Shown: positions 8,089-17,207, counted from the stretch's first letter. The stretch is 64,000 bases of DNA from Paraburkholderia sprentiae WSM5005 (GCF_001865575.2 NZ_CP017562.2:1736001-1800000), one strand, 5' to 3'. Numbers and translations: made by a program. The notes: generated by a model not told the origin, from the sequence alone.

Positions 8089-11000
8089 TCACGCCTCTGA
8101 CCGTGCGTTCATCACTCGCCGCGCGAGCGTCGAATAAGCAAGTGGTTCGAAACGATCGAGCCCGTCCTTGACGCCAGCAACGTCGCGATTCCTGGCTTGC
8201 TCTTCCATCCGAGCGCACGCATTGGCCACTTCGGCCTCCTGGATCATCGCGAAGGAGCCGCGCACCGAATGAAGATGGGCGAGCACCGCTTTCATATCGC
8301 CAAGGTCAAGGGCGACAGATAGCGCCTCGAGCGATTCCCGCAGCCCCTGGATCATCGCCGCATGGATAGCCTCGGGCAATGGCCCGTGCGAGATGTCGCG
8401 CCCGGCCGCGGTATCAGTGGCGGGGCGCTTGCCGGCCTCGCTGACCAGCCGCCGCACCGTCGCATCCATGATGCCAAGCAGGACCGGCTTGAGCAGGACT
8501 TCGTCGATCCCGGCTTTCGTGCATCGCGCGCGCTCTTCTGCTGCCACATGCGCAGTGATCGCGATGATCGGCACTGTCGCGCTTTGGTCGCGCAGGCACC
8601 GCGCGAGCGCATATCCGTCCATCCCCGGCATGTTGATGTCGGTCATCACGAGATCATAGTGGCGCTCGTTAAAGCGCCGCAATGCCGCCCCGCCACTATC
8701 GGCCATATTGGCCTCATACCCAAGCGTAGCAAGTTGCGCGACGATCAGTTCACGGTTGGCGAGCTGATCGTCGACCACGAGGATGTGAATGGCGTGTGCG
8801 TCGACCCCGGCGGACTCCCATTCGGCTTTGCTATCTGCTGGGGCGCCGACCGATGGGCCTGTACTCACGGCAAGCGGCAAAGTCACGACAAAGGTGCTGC
8901 CGGCATCCAACTCACTCTTCACGAGGATCGTGCCATGCATCAATTCGCTCAGGCGCAGACAGAGCGCGAGTCCGAGTCCTGTTCCGCCATAGCGCCTGGC
9001 AATCGAAGAATCAGCCTGTGTGAACGCATGAAATAGCGTCTCCTGCTGCTGCGGCGTCATGCCGATGCCGGTGTCGCTCACGCCAATGACGATTGGAGAA
9101 TAGACGGCCGTGTCGTCCTTCAAATAAACCTCGAGCAGTACCTCGCCCGTGGCAGTGAATTTGATCGCGTTACTGACCAGATTGACCGCAATCTGCCGGA
9201 CTCGGGTTGGGTCACCCAGATAGTGCGGCGCGAGCGCATCGTCAATCATGCAGTCGAAGTCGAGTCCCTTCGCATGCGCAACCGGTTCGAACATCGCGCC
9301 CACCTGTCGAATCACCTGACCGAGATCGAAGCTGATCGACTCGAGCGTCATCTGCCCGGACTCGACCTTCGAAAAATCGAGAATGTCGTTGATGATCGCG
9401 AGCAGCGCAGTGGACGACGACGTCACAACCCCGAGCCGCTCCTGCTGCGATGGTGACAACGGCGTACGTCCCAGCAACTCGAGGTTGCCGAGAATGGCAT
9501 TCAGTGGCGTGCGTATTTCGTGGCTCATCATCGCGAGGAATGCCGATTTCGCCTGGTTGGCGGCGTCCGCTGCCGCACGCGCCTCGTCCAGCTTGCGCTC
9601 CGTGTTCTTCAGCGTCGTGATGTCGGAAAAACTGCAAAGCAGCACGTCTTTCCCGCGATACCGGGTGCGCACCATGCTCACCAGCAGATCGTTCACGCGG
9701 CCGTCGGCGAGTTTGAGCGGCATCTCCAGATCGGACTGCCACGCGGGTGCGCCGGGGCTGCGGTCATAGAGACTGACCAAGCGCGCGTGCAAGCTTGGTT
9801 CATCCGGATGCGTGTTCGATTCGTAGGTCCGCATCAGGTTGCTTTGCAACAAAACGTCGGCCTGCTCCAAGGACAGCAGCGCGAATCCGGACGGTGCTGC
9901 GGCAACCATCGTGCGGTTCAACGCTTCGCTTTCGAATACGCGCTGCGAACGTTCGTAGTCGGGCTTGAACAGCTTGTGGTCGAGCATCAACAAAAGCAAC
10001 CACATGAAACCGACGACCAGTAGCATTGCTGCAACGTAGACCGCGAGGCGTGCCCCTATGTCACGCAAAATCGTGCGCCACGTGAATGCATAAACGAGCG
10101 TCCAGCCGGAGTTCGTTACCTCCGCACTAGCGATGAACAGTCCATTTCGATAGCGATGAATCTCTTCGGCGGATTGCATCGCTTGCGGACGGGAATCGAG
10201 AATCCGTTGTGTCAGCGCGGTGCCGGTACCCGGCTTGGCTGTGCTGAGGATGACGTTACCGGCGGAATCGAGCAGCAGCGATCCTTCATCGTAGCGCCCG
10301 CCGGTAAGCTTTTCGATCAGGGGCTCTACGTAAATCTTGCGGACAGCGACGAGGAAGATCTTTCCCTCGCTAAAGGCCGGCATGACCAGACGGATGGCGG
10401 GTTGCCCGCTAAACGGATCGGTGGCTGGCGGGAACCAGGTCGCACCCGTGTCCTCACGCAACCGCTCAACTACCGCTGGGTCCGCCAGGTCGCCAATGTC
10501 CGGTGCAATGCGACCGAGAAGCTCGTGGACGTCTTTCGCGCCGCTCCGCTTGAGCACATCGCCGGATGCCGGAGCAGGAACGATTCCGACGAAGCGCCGG
10601 TCGGGCGAATAGAAATAGCCCGATACGGCATTGGTCTGCACCTTGGCCCAAGCGCCGAGACGATAGTCAAAATCAACGCTGAGCGCCAGATACGGCGCGA
10701 AATCCGATGCGGGCCGCGAGGGGCCAACATCGCCAAGCATCATCACCGCGTCGAAATTCCTGTGCCTCTGCAGAACGGCTCGCCCATGCTGCGTGGAAAA
10801 CTCGTCGATGAGAGCAGCGGGTGGCGGTGCTCGCTTGCCCCAAGCCGATTCTTCATGGAGGATGGCGGCTCTCAGCGTTCTTTCCCGCTCGAGAAACTCC
10901 AGCTGCAGGCGAGTCTGCCGGAGAGTGAAATCGGTATAGCGATCCTGGATGTAGTCGGTGACCGTCGATTTCAGCACCACGCCGGTTAACAACACGAGAA

Positions 11001-11142
11001 CAAACGAGAGCGCGACGCCCGCCCCCATGACGAGCGTCCGCTGATAGCGATTCAGCGTGCTCGGCTCATCAATGCGCGAGTCGCCGCCGAGCGTGTGAAC
11101 CACGCGTTCATGCCTGCTCGAATCTGTGCTCTGTGATGGCAT
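8089..11142 (-). CDS. RcsC-like hybrid sensor kinase with C-terminal HPt
   Basis: 1017 residues. A short cytoplasmic N-terminus, membrane segment at about 36-58, a large periplasmic sensor region (about 60-360, probably a double Cache/PDC-type fold), second membrane segment at about 365-390, a PAS-like segment (about 405-510), the phosphoacceptor helix MMSHEIRTPLNAI, an ATPase domain (NLVSNAIKF, DTGIGM, GTGLGLALC), a receiver (DLVMTDINMPGMDG) and a C-terminal HPt domain (LHSVRGSFAM). It ends 33 bp from the CqsS-like kinase, convergently. An RcsB-like response regulator gene lies 91 bp upstream on the same strand, so the two probably form a pair. The ligand is unknown. No strong ribosome site is visible before the chosen ATG, so the start is less certain. 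Confidence 0.85.
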   Translation of the reverse strand: MPSQSTDSSRHERVVHTLGGDSRIDEPSTLNRYQRTLVMGAGVALSFVLVLLTGVVLKSTVTDYIQDRYTDFTLRQTRLQLEFLERERTLRAAILHEESAWGKRAPPPAALIDEFSTQHGRAVLQRHRNFDAVMMLGDVGPSRPASDFAPYLALSVDFDYRLGAWAKVQTNAVSGYFYSPDRRFVGIVPAPASGDVLKRSGAKDVHELLGRIAPDIGDLADPAVVERLREDTGATWFPPATDPFSGQPAIRLVMPAFSEGKIFLVAVRKIYVEPLIEKLTGGRYDEGSLLLDSAGNVILSTAKPGTGTALTQRILDSRPQAMQSAEEIHRYRNGLFIASAEVTNSGWTLVYAFTWRTILRDIGARLAVYVAAMLLVVGFMWLLLLMLDHKLFKPDYERSQRVFESEALNRTMVAAAPSGFALLSLEQADVLLQSNLMRTYESNTHPDEPSLHARLVSLYDRSPGAPAWQSDLEMPLKLADGRVNDLLVSMVRTRYRGKDVLLCSFSDITTLKNTERKLDEARAAADAANQAKSAFLAMMSHEIRTPLNAILGNLELLGRTPLSPSQQERLGVVTSSSTALLAIINDILDFSKVESGQMTLESISFDLGQVIRQVGAMFEPVAHAKGLDFDCMIDDALAPHYLGDPTRVRQIAVNLVSNAIKFTATGEVLLEVYLKDDTAVYSPIVIGVSDTGIGMTPQQQETLFHAFTQADSSIARRYGGTGLGLALCLRLSELMHGTILVKSELDAGSTFVVTLPLAVSTGPSVGAPADSKAEWESAGVDAHAIHILVVDDQLANRELIVAQLATLGYEANMADSGGAALRRFNERHYDLVMTDINMPGMDGYALARCLRDQSATVPIIAITAHVAAEERARCTKAGIDEVLLKPVLLGIMDATVRRLVSEAGKRPATDTAAGRDISHGPLPEAIHAAMIQGLRESLEALSVALDLGDMKAVLAHLHSVRGSFAMIQEAEVANACARMEEQARNRDVAGVKDGLDRFEPLAYSTLARRVMNARSEA

Positions 11143-11233
11143 GGCGGACCGAAATCACGGACGCAAGGAATCATCCAGCATCGTACGGCCGATGCGACTC
11201 GTTACATTGAAAGCGCGGGATCGGTTCCTATGT

Positions 11234-11962
11234 TCATTCTGTGGAGGGAGGACTGTCCGAATTTTTCTGCGAAGAAGTCACCATTCCATTTTCCAACGCG
11301 TATCGGAATAGATCGATTTCTCGCTCGATGCCGAGCTTTTCCATCGCCTTCGATTTCTGAGTACTGATGGTCTTCTTGCTGCGACTCAAATGTTCCGCAA
11401 TCTCGTTTACCGTCAGGCCCGACGCAAACAGACGCACAACTTCCGATTCACGCTGGCTCAGGACATTCGAGGAACCCCTGCCACGGCGGTTCCAGTCGAT
11501 CGACTGAACGATCTCGTTGATGGTCGGCGAATAGTATTTGCCGCCGTGATGCACGGCGTGAACGGCGGGGATAAGGTGAGTGGCAGCATCGGACTTGCTC
11601 ACGATGCACGTTACGCCTTGCATCACGAGCGCACGTACTACGGCGGGGTTATCCAGCATCGTTAGAACCACGATCTTGATATCAGGATACCGGCGCCTGA
11701 TCAGCGAAAACAGCGCGAGTCCATCACCGTAGTCGCCCGCAGGCATGGCGTAATCGGATACCAGGACGTCGCATTGTTTGCTGTTGAGAAGCGCGATCAG
11801 TTCAGTCGAGTTCCTGGCTGTCCCTACCAACCGAATCGTGCTCACCTCTGCGAACTCGTGCTCGATACCGATCAGCATCATGGGGTGGTCATCAGCGAGG
11901 ATGACGCGAATTTCGGAAGCGACCATATCGTTAACGTCATTGAAATAGGACATCACCATCAT
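11234..11962 (-). CDS. RcsB-like response regulator (receiver + LuxR-type HTH)
   Basis: About 242 residues. Start taken at the ATG at 11962, which has CGAGG at good spacing; a GTG two codons earlier and further ATGs follow. The receiver domain has the acidic pocket (ILADDHP), phosphoacceptor aspartate in VLVSDYAMPAGDYGDG, and the conserved Thr and Lys (VVLTM, VSKSD). The C-terminal LuxR-type helix-turn-helix reads LSQRESEVVRLFASGLTVNEIAEHL and KKTISTQK. Both the insertion after the phosphoacceptor (PAGDYGDG) and the HTH resemble enteric RcsB closely. Together with the downstream RcsC-like kinase it suggests an Rcs-type phosphorelay, with the HPt fused to the kinase instead of a separate RcsD. 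The gene starts a divergent region shared with the ArsR-type regulator. Confidence 0.85.
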   Translation of the reverse strand: MMVMSYFNDVNDMVASEIRVILADDHPMMLIGIEHEFAEVSTIRLVGTARNSTELIALLNSKQCDVLVSDYAMPAGDYGDGLALFSLIRRRYPDIKIVVLTMLDNPAVVRALVMQGVTCIVSKSDAATHLIPAVHAVHHGGKYYSPTINEIVQSIDWNRRGRGSSNVLSQRESEVVRLFASGLTVNEIAEHLSRSKKTISTQKSKAMEKLGIEREIDLFRYALENGMVTSSQKNSDSPPSTE

Positions 11963-12138
11963 AGCCACCTCGACGTATGAGTGCCCAAGGGTTTACCTTC
12001 ACGTTATGCGAATCGTCGCATCTTTTTTAGCCGATCGACTTCACCGCGAAAGTCAATCGAAAACTCTGTCACCGAAGTTTTCATCCAACACGCGACGCGA
12101 CGATGTCCGCACCTATCGCCCTCATTTGCAGTAGTGCC

Positions 12139-12168
12139 TTTACACATATCGTCTAATTCCGATATATG
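12139..12168 (+). promoter_or_regulatory. Promoter with internal operator for the ArsR-type gene
   Basis: TTTACA at 12139-12144 and TATATG at 12163-12168, 18 bp apart, lie about 75 bp before the ArsR-type start. Between and over them sits an inverted repeat ATATCG (12146-12151) N8 CGATAT (12160-12165). An operator in the spacer fits an autoregulating ArsR-family repressor. The surrounding 280-bp divergent region (11963-12241) is AT-richer than the genes and must also carry the promoter of the RcsB-like gene. Confidence 0.5.
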
Positions 12169-12241
12169 ATTCGTCTTGTAGCGATGCATTCCGCGCACGC
12201 CGTCAGGCGTGTCGGATGTCGAATCACCTGAACCCATCCCT

Positions 12242-12544
12242 ATGACGCCCGATTTCGACGCGATTCACAAAGCGCTGGCCAACCCGGTCCGCCGGGAGAT
12301 TCTCGGCTGGCTGCGCGAGCCGCACGCGCATTTCGCCGATCAGGAGCTACCGCTCGATCACGGCGTGTGCGCGGGCAAGATCGACGCGCGCTGCGGCCTG
12401 TCACAGTCCACCGTGTCGGCGCACCTGGCCGCGTTGCAGCGCGCTGGACTCGTCACGTCGAAACGGGTCGGTCAATGGGTGTTTTTCAAACGCAACGAGG
12501 CCGTCATTCAGGCATTCCTTGAATACATGAACACGACGCTCTGA
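12242..12544 (+). CDS. ArsR-family transcriptional regulator
   Basis: 100-residue winged-helix protein. Start set at the ATG at 12242 since homologous proteins begin just before the DAIHKALANPVRREIL helix; the in-frame extension to 12209 lacks support. The recognition helix region is CGLSQSTVSAHLAALQRAGLV, followed by the wing (SKRVGQWVFFKRN). Two cysteines in the loop HGVCAGKIDARCGL could serve as a redox or electrophile sensor. It lies 83 bp upstream of an old yellow enzyme gene in the same direction, so it probably controls it and itself, releasing on reactive electrophiles (inference). Confidence 0.8.
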   Translation: MTPDFDAIHKALANPVRREILGWLREPHAHFADQELPLDHGVCAGKIDARCGLSQSTVSAHLAALQRAGLVTSKRVGQWVFFKRNEAVIQAFLEYMNTTL

Positions 12545-12627
12545 GCGCCGCATTCGCGTCGCCGCGCTTCCTTTTTCACGCAGTTTTTTTAGGCTCGGGT
12601 CCTACCCGCCGCCAAAGGTGAACTCTT

Positions 12628-13686
12628 ATGCCGACTCTTTTCGATCCACTGCAAATTGGCGATATCACCCTGCCGAACCGCATCATCATGGCGCCGCTCA
12701 CGCGTCAGCGCGCCGAGGAAATCCGCGTGCCGAACGCGCTGATGGCACGCTATTACGCCGAGCGCGCGAGCGCCGGCCTGATCCTGAGCGAGGCGACATC
12801 GGTCACGCCGCAAGGCGTCGGCTACGCGGAGACGCCGGGCATCTGGTCGCAAGAGCAGGTAGAAGGCTGGAAGCGCGTCACGCAGGCCGTACACGACGCG
12901 GGTGGCAGGATCTTCCTGCAGCTGTGGCACGTCGGCCGCATTTCGGACCCGATGTTCCTGAACGGCGAGCTGCCGGTCGCGCCGAGCGCGATCGCGGCGG
13001 GCGGTCATGTGAGCCTCGTGCGTCCCGAGCGTCCGTTCGTGACGCCGCGCGCACTCGAGCTCGATGAAATCTCCGGTGTGGTCGAAGCGTTCCGCAAGGG
13101 CGCCGAAAACGCGAAGGCAGCGGGCTTCGACGGCGTCGAAGTGCACGGCGCGAACGGCTATCTGCTCGACCAGTTCCTGCAGGACAGCACCAACAAGCGT
13201 ACCGATGCGTACGGCGGTCCGATCGAAAACCGCGCGCGTTTGTTGCTCGAAGTCACCGACGCGTGCATCAGCGTGTGGGGTGCGAACCGGGTCGGCGTGC
13301 ATCTCGCACCGCGCCGCGACGCGCACACGATGGGCGACTCCGACCCGGCCGCAACATTCGGCTATGTCGCGCGCGAACTCGGCAAACGCAAGATCGCGTT
13401 TATCGCGGCACGTGAAGCGCTCGGCGACGACCGCCTCGGCCCGCAGCTGAAAAAGGCGTTCGGCGGCCCGTACATCGCGAACGAGAAGTTCACCAAGGAA
13501 ACCGCGCAACGGGTGCTCGACGCGGGCGAAGCGGATGCGGTAGCCTGGGGGCAGCTGTACATCGCGAATCCGGATCTGGTGCGGCGCTTCGCGGAAGACG
13601 CGCCGCTGAACAAGCCGGTTCCCGCGACGTACTATGCGCGCGGCGAGGCCGGCTACACCGATTATCCGGCGCTGGAAACGGCGTGA
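12628..13686 (+). CDS. Old yellow enzyme-type alkene reductase (NemA-like)
   Basis: 352-residue FMN-dependent TIM-barrel oxidoreductase. Seen in the sequence: N-terminal LPNRIIMAPLTRQRA with the threonine that tunes FMN, QLWHVGR, the substrate-binding pair in VHGANGYLLDQFL (His and Asn), the RTDAYGG and ENRARLLLE segments, and a C-terminal FMN phosphate region. Enzymes of this family use NAD(P)H to reduce activated alkenes, N-ethylmaleimide and nitro compounds in the cytoplasm. Full family length, nothing missing. It is preceded by the ArsR-type regulator and followed by a strong terminator. Confidence 0.9.
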   Translation: MPTLFDPLQIGDITLPNRIIMAPLTRQRAEEIRVPNALMARYYAERASAGLILSEATSVTPQGVGYAETPGIWSQEQVEGWKRVTQAVHDAGGRIFLQLWHVGRISDPMFLNGELPVAPSAIAAGGHVSLVRPERPFVTPRALELDEISGVVEAFRKGAENAKAAGFDGVEVHGANGYLLDQFLQDSTNKRTDAYGGPIENRARLLLEVTDACISVWGANRVGVHLAPRRDAHTMGDSDPAATFGYVARELGKRKIAFIAAREALGDDRLGPQLKKAFGGPYIANEKFTKETAQRVLDAGEADAVAWGQLYIANPDLVRRFAEDAPLNKPVPATYYARGEAGYTDYPALETA

Positions 13687-13737
13687 TCGGCAGCATCAGC
13701 GGGCGCTTGTCCGCTGGATGAACCGACGAAGCAAAGC

Positions 13738-13778
13738 GGCGGGCGTGACTGGATTTCGGTCACGCCCGCCGTTTTTTT
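13738..13778. terminator. Intrinsic terminator after the old yellow enzyme gene
   Basis: Perfect 12-bp stem GGCGGGCGTGAC / GTCACGCCCGCC (13738-13749 and 13759-13770), 9-base loop, followed by G and seven T. It ends the ArsR/old yellow enzyme unit; the opposing GNAT gene stops at 13784, so the stem may act on both transcripts, although the T-run favours the + strand. Confidence 0.9.
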
Positions 13779-13783
13779 GTGCG

Positions 13784-14311
13784 CTAGACAAGATCGCGCC
13801 GCATGAACACCCGTTTCGATTCATCGAGCCCGCGTGCGATGTGCGCGTCGCGCCGCGCGAGCAACGCCGCGTCGAGCTCCGAGATCTCCAGGTCGCGAAA
13901 CCCGAGCCGTCGATAGTACGGCGCATTCCACGGCACTTCGCGATACGTCGACAGCACGAGTTGCGGCAGTTGCCGCATGCGCGCGATTCGCGCGACCTCT
14001 TCGATCAATGCCGCGCCGATGCGCCTGCCCGCGTGCGAGCTCAGCACGTCGAGCTCCTGAATGTAGATGCGCGCGGGCTGCGGCTCGAACATCACGAAGC
14101 CCACGCAGGTGCAGTGTTGGTCGAGCGCGACGATGATCTCGCGCGCTTCGATCTTGCGCTGGGCGATCTCGTGCGCCATAGGCGGGGCGTCGGCAATGCC
14201 AGCCATGCCGACGCTGATGAAACGTAGGGCCGCTTCCAATTCGATTGCGCGAATCGTTTCGGCGTCGCGTGGCGCGGCAAAACGGAAAGTGATGTCGGGG
14301 TCGTTCGGCAT
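13784..14311 (-). CDS. GNAT-family N-acetyltransferase
   Basis: 175 residues, start at the ATG at 14311 (MPNDPDITFRFAAPRD), where the N-terminal acetyltransferase fold begins; a longer frame upstream is low-complexity and unsupported. The acetyl-CoA loop appears as SSHAGRRIGAALIEEVARIAR (a variant of R/Q-x-x-G-x-G/A), preceded by YIQELDVL and followed by LVLSTYREVPWNAPYYRRLGF, typical of the GNAT C-terminal strand and helix. The acceptor is unknown. Cytoplasmic. Stands alone, convergent with the old yellow enzyme gene. Confidence 0.82.
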   Translation of the reverse strand: MPNDPDITFRFAAPRDAETIRAIELEAALRFISVGMAGIADAPPMAHEIAQRKIEAREIIVALDQHCTCVGFVMFEPQPARIYIQELDVLSSHAGRRIGAALIEEVARIARMRQLPQLVLSTYREVPWNAPYYRRLGFRDLEISELDAALLARRDAHIARGLDESKRVFMRRDLV

Positions 14312-14462
14312 GGCGTTGCATCTGATGAGGGCCGTCCGAGTTTGACATCGGCGCCGCAACCTCGGCAAGCGACAAACGACGTGAACTCGCGCAAACGCCC
14401 TGCACACGCGCGCGCGGGACTACACTCATCAAATCCGAATGCCACCCGAGGCCCATGCCAAG

Positions 14463-15110
14463 ATGAACCTGATGAACGTGCTGCAGATCGCGCTGCACCT
14501 CGACCAGCACCTGAGCGCGCTGATCGTGCAATTCGGAACGGCAATCTACGCGCTGCTGTTCGTCGTCGTGTTCGTCGAATACGGCTTTTTGCCGCTATTC
14601 TTTCTGCCCGGCGACCCGCTGATCTTCATTTGCGGCGCGCTCGCGGCCACGGGCGGATTGAACGTGTGGATCATCGCGCCCGTGCTGTTCGTCGCCACGG
14701 TGACCGGCAGCATCGTCGGATATGCGATCGGCCACGCGGTCGGCGACAAGGTCTACACCCGCAACTACTACTGGCTCAATCGCGATGCGCTGCGCCGGGC
14801 GCATGCCTTCAGCGAGACGCGCGGCCGCCTGACCTTTCTGTTGTCGCCCTTCATCGCCGTGGTGCGTACCTTCGCGCCGTTCGCCGCGGGCGTGTCGCGT
14901 ATGACGTTCTCGCGCTTCGTCGCCTTCGTCACCGCCGGTGCGGCGCTGTGGGTCGTCTCGCTGATTACGGCCGGCTATCTGTTCGGCAACGTGCCGGTGG
15001 TGCGCGAACATCTGAGCTCGCTGGTGCTGCTGGGCCTCGCACTCGGCGGCGCGATGCTGGCCGGCGGCGCGATATGGCGCTTTTTCAACCGGCGGATGCG
15101 CGCGCGTTGA
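14463..15110 (+). CDS. DedA-family membrane protein
   Basis: About 215 residues (ATG at 14463; another in-frame ATG at 14439 is possible). It has the DedA/VTT pattern: an N-terminal amphipathic helix, the re-entrant region EYGFLPLFFLPGDPLIFICGALA with the conserved glutamate and Pro-Gly-Asp, and FIAVVRTFAPFAAGVSRM with the conserved arginine. Four to five membrane segments. DedA proteins are flippase-like factors linked to polyprenyl-phosphate or phospholipid handling and to envelope fitness; the substrate here is not known. It is monocistronic by position. Confidence 0.85.
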   Translation: MNLMNVLQIALHLDQHLSALIVQFGTAIYALLFVVVFVEYGFLPLFFLPGDPLIFICGALAATGGLNVWIIAPVLFVATVTGSIVGYAIGHAVGDKVYTRNYYWLNRDALRRAHAFSETRGRLTFLLSPFIAVVRTFAPFAAGVSRMTFSRFVAFVTAGAALWVVSLITAGYLFGNVPVVREHLSSLVLLGLALGGAMLAGGAIWRFFNRRMRAR

Positions 15111-15156
15111 AGTCGTCGTGTCCACGCGGGCGTCCGCCGGCCCGCCACTTCAAAAC

Positions 15157-15186
15157 TTGACCCGGACAAGGTGCGAAGGTAACCTT
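15157..15186 (+). promoter_or_regulatory. Promoter and operator of the MarR-MFS operon
   Basis: TTGACC (15157-15162) and TAACCT (15180-15185) are 17 bp apart. A small perfect inverted repeat AAGGT-A-ACCTT (15176-15186) covers the -10 element, a place where a bound MarR-type dimer would block RNA polymerase. Similar half-sites (AGGTGGCCTT) follow directly. Confidence 0.5.
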
Positions 15187-15215
15187 ATCAGGTGGCCTTC
15201 ACATCATGTCATCGC

Positions 15216-15674
15216 ATGAGCAAATCCGCTCCCCCGGTTACGCCGGAACAACTTCATACGTTGGCCGAAGACCTGCGCGTGCTGGCCGGCAAGCTGCGCC
15301 GGCGTCTGCGCGAAGAGTCGCATGTCGGCGACTTCACGCCGTCGCAGGTGCAGGTGCTGAACCTGCTGGAACGCGACGGCCCCGCCACGGTCACCGGACT
15401 CGCGCGCGCGCATGGCATGCGTCCGCAGTCGATGGGAGAAACGCTCGCGGCATTGAAAGCCGCCGGGCTCGTCAGCGGCGCGCCCGATCCCAACGACGGA
15501 CGGCAGACGGTTCTGTCGCTGACACCGTCCTTTCGCAAGAGGGTCAAGGCAAGCCGCGCGGCGCGCGAAGACTGGCTGTATCGCACGATTCAAACGCGTT
15601 TCACGGCGGCCGAACAGCAACAACTCGCGACGGGCGTCAATCTGCTGAAACGCCTCGTCGGACCCCTGCCGTGA
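15216..15674 (+). CDS. MarR-family transcriptional regulator
   Basis: 152 residues from the ATG at 15216 (a GTG at 15192 is in frame). Winged-helix features: FTPSQVQVLNLLERDGPATVTGLARAHGMRPQSM as helices 2-4, and the wing DPNDGRQTVLSLT with the Asp-x-Arg signature typical of MarR proteins. Its stop overlaps the start of an MFS transporter by 4 bp, so it most likely represses an efflux pump operon, released by an aromatic or similar ligand (family knowledge and context). Confidence 0.85.
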   Translation: MSKSAPPVTPEQLHTLAEDLRVLAGKLRRRLREESHVGDFTPSQVQVLNLLERDGPATVTGLARAHGMRPQSMGETLAALKAAGLVSGAPDPNDGRQTVLSLTPSFRKRVKASRAAREDWLYRTIQTRFTAAEQQQLATGVNLLKRLVGPLP

Positions 15675-17017
15675 GCACCACCTTCCGTTCGCTGCGTATA
15701 TTCAACTATCGTGTCTGGGCGAGCGGCGCGATCGTCTCGAACATCGGCACGTGGATGCAGCGCACGGCGCAGGACTGGCTCGTGCTCACCGAGCTCACGC
15801 ATCACAACGCGACGGCGGTGGGCATCGTGATGTCGCTGCAGTTCGGCCCGCAGATGCTGCTGCTGCCGCTCACCGGCTACGCGGCCGATCACTTCGATCG
15901 CCGCAAGCTGCTGTTCGCGACCCAGGCGGCGATGGGCACGCTGGCGCTCGCGCTCGGTCTGCTCACGGTCACGGGGCTCGTGCAGCTATGGCAGGTCTAC
16001 CTGTTCGCGGGGCTGCTCGGCTGCGTGACCGCGTTCGATTCCCCCGCGCGGCAGACCTTCGTCTCCGACCTCGTCGGCGAACGCGACCTCGCCAACGCGG
16101 TCGCGCTGAACTCCACGTCGTTCAACGCCGCGCGCATGCTCGGGCCGGCGGTCGCGGGTCTGCTGATCGCGTCGGTGGGCAGCGGCTGGGTGTTTCTGAT
16201 CAACGCACTGTCGTTCGTCGCGGTGCTCGGCGCGCTGCGCATGCTGCGGCTCGACCAATTGCACGTCAAGCCGCGCAATGTGCGTTCGCGCGGCAGTTTC
16301 GTCGAAGGCTTCAAATATGTGTGGACGCGCCCCGATCTGAAAGCGGCGCTGCTGATGCTGTTCCTGATCGGCACCTTCGGCCTGAACTTCCCGATCTTCA
16401 TCTCGACGATGTCCGTCACCGCGTTCCGCGCGGGCGCGGGGGAGTACGGCGTGCTCAGTTCGACGATGGCGATCGGCTCGGTCACCGGTGCATTGCTCGC
16501 CGCGCGCCGCGCGCGTCCCACGATCGGGCTGCTGCTCGGCGCCGGCGCGATGTTCGGCGTCGGCTGCACGGCGGCCGCGCTGATGCCGAACTACGTGCTG
16601 TTCGGCATCGTGCTGGTCGCGATCGGCGTGTCGACCCAGACCTTCACCACCTCGACTAATAGCCTGGTGCAGCTGACCACCGAGCCCGCGATGCGCGGGC
16701 GCGTGATCGCGATTCTGCTCGCTATCGCGCTCGGCGGCACACCGCTCGGCGCGCCGGTAGTCGGCTGGGTCGCCGACCATTTCGGCCCGCGTTGGGCGCT
16801 CGGCGTCGGCGCGGCGTCGGGATTCGGGGCGGCGCTCGTCGGTCTGATCTATCTGATGCGATACCGGCAACTGCGCTTCTATCGCGAAGGCTGGCGCCTG
16901 CGCTACAGCATCGAAGACCCGCGGCCCGTGACCGCCACGGTCGTTCCCGACTCCGTCACGACGGTTCGGCGCAGCGAGCTGGACGAGGCGGAAGAGGATG
17001 CGGCTTCGAGCGTGTGA
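15671..17017 (+). CDS. MFS transporter (enterobactin-exporter-like, 12 segments)
   Basis: 448 residues. GTG start at 15671 overlaps the MarR stop (GTGA), implying translational coupling; the much longer upstream extension in the same frame is the shadow of the MarR gene. Hydrophobic pattern fits 12 membrane segments, with the loop 2-3 signature TGYAADHFDRRKLLF and a second-half equivalent GWVADHFGPRW. N-terminal motif SGAIVSNIGTWMQRTAQDWLV is typical of the EntS/MFS_3 family. Likely a proton-driven exporter of small molecules in the inner membrane, controlled by the adjacent MarR protein. The C-terminal tail is hydrophilic and acidic. Confidence 0.87.
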   Translation: MSTTFRSLRIFNYRVWASGAIVSNIGTWMQRTAQDWLVLTELTHHNATAVGIVMSLQFGPQMLLLPLTGYAADHFDRRKLLFATQAAMGTLALALGLLTVTGLVQLWQVYLFAGLLGCVTAFDSPARQTFVSDLVGERDLANAVALNSTSFNAARMLGPAVAGLLIASVGSGWVFLINALSFVAVLGALRMLRLDQLHVKPRNVRSRGSFVEGFKYVWTRPDLKAALLMLFLIGTFGLNFPIFISTMSVTAFRAGAGEYGVLSSTMAIGSVTGALLAARRARPTIGLLLGAGAMFGVGCTAAALMPNYVLFGIVLVAIGVSTQTFTTSTNSLVQLTTEPAMRGRVIAILLAIALGGTPLGAPVVGWVADHFGPRWALGVGAASGFGAALVGLIYLMRYRQLRFYREGWRLRYSIEDPRPVTATVVPDSVTTVRRSELDEAEEDAASSV

Positions 17018-17207
17018 GCGCCGCTCACAGTCCGCTCACGCTGTGCGCCATCAGCGTATTTGAACCCAACGGCACCGGTTGTGCACCGCAGCACTTGCCG
17101 CACTGCGGCAACGAGAGCAGGAAAATCCTGGCTTGCGCGGCGCCCGTTTAAGGATGCAAATGATTCAGCCATAGAAGCTGACAAAAACATCCCATTCAGG
17201 AGACGTC

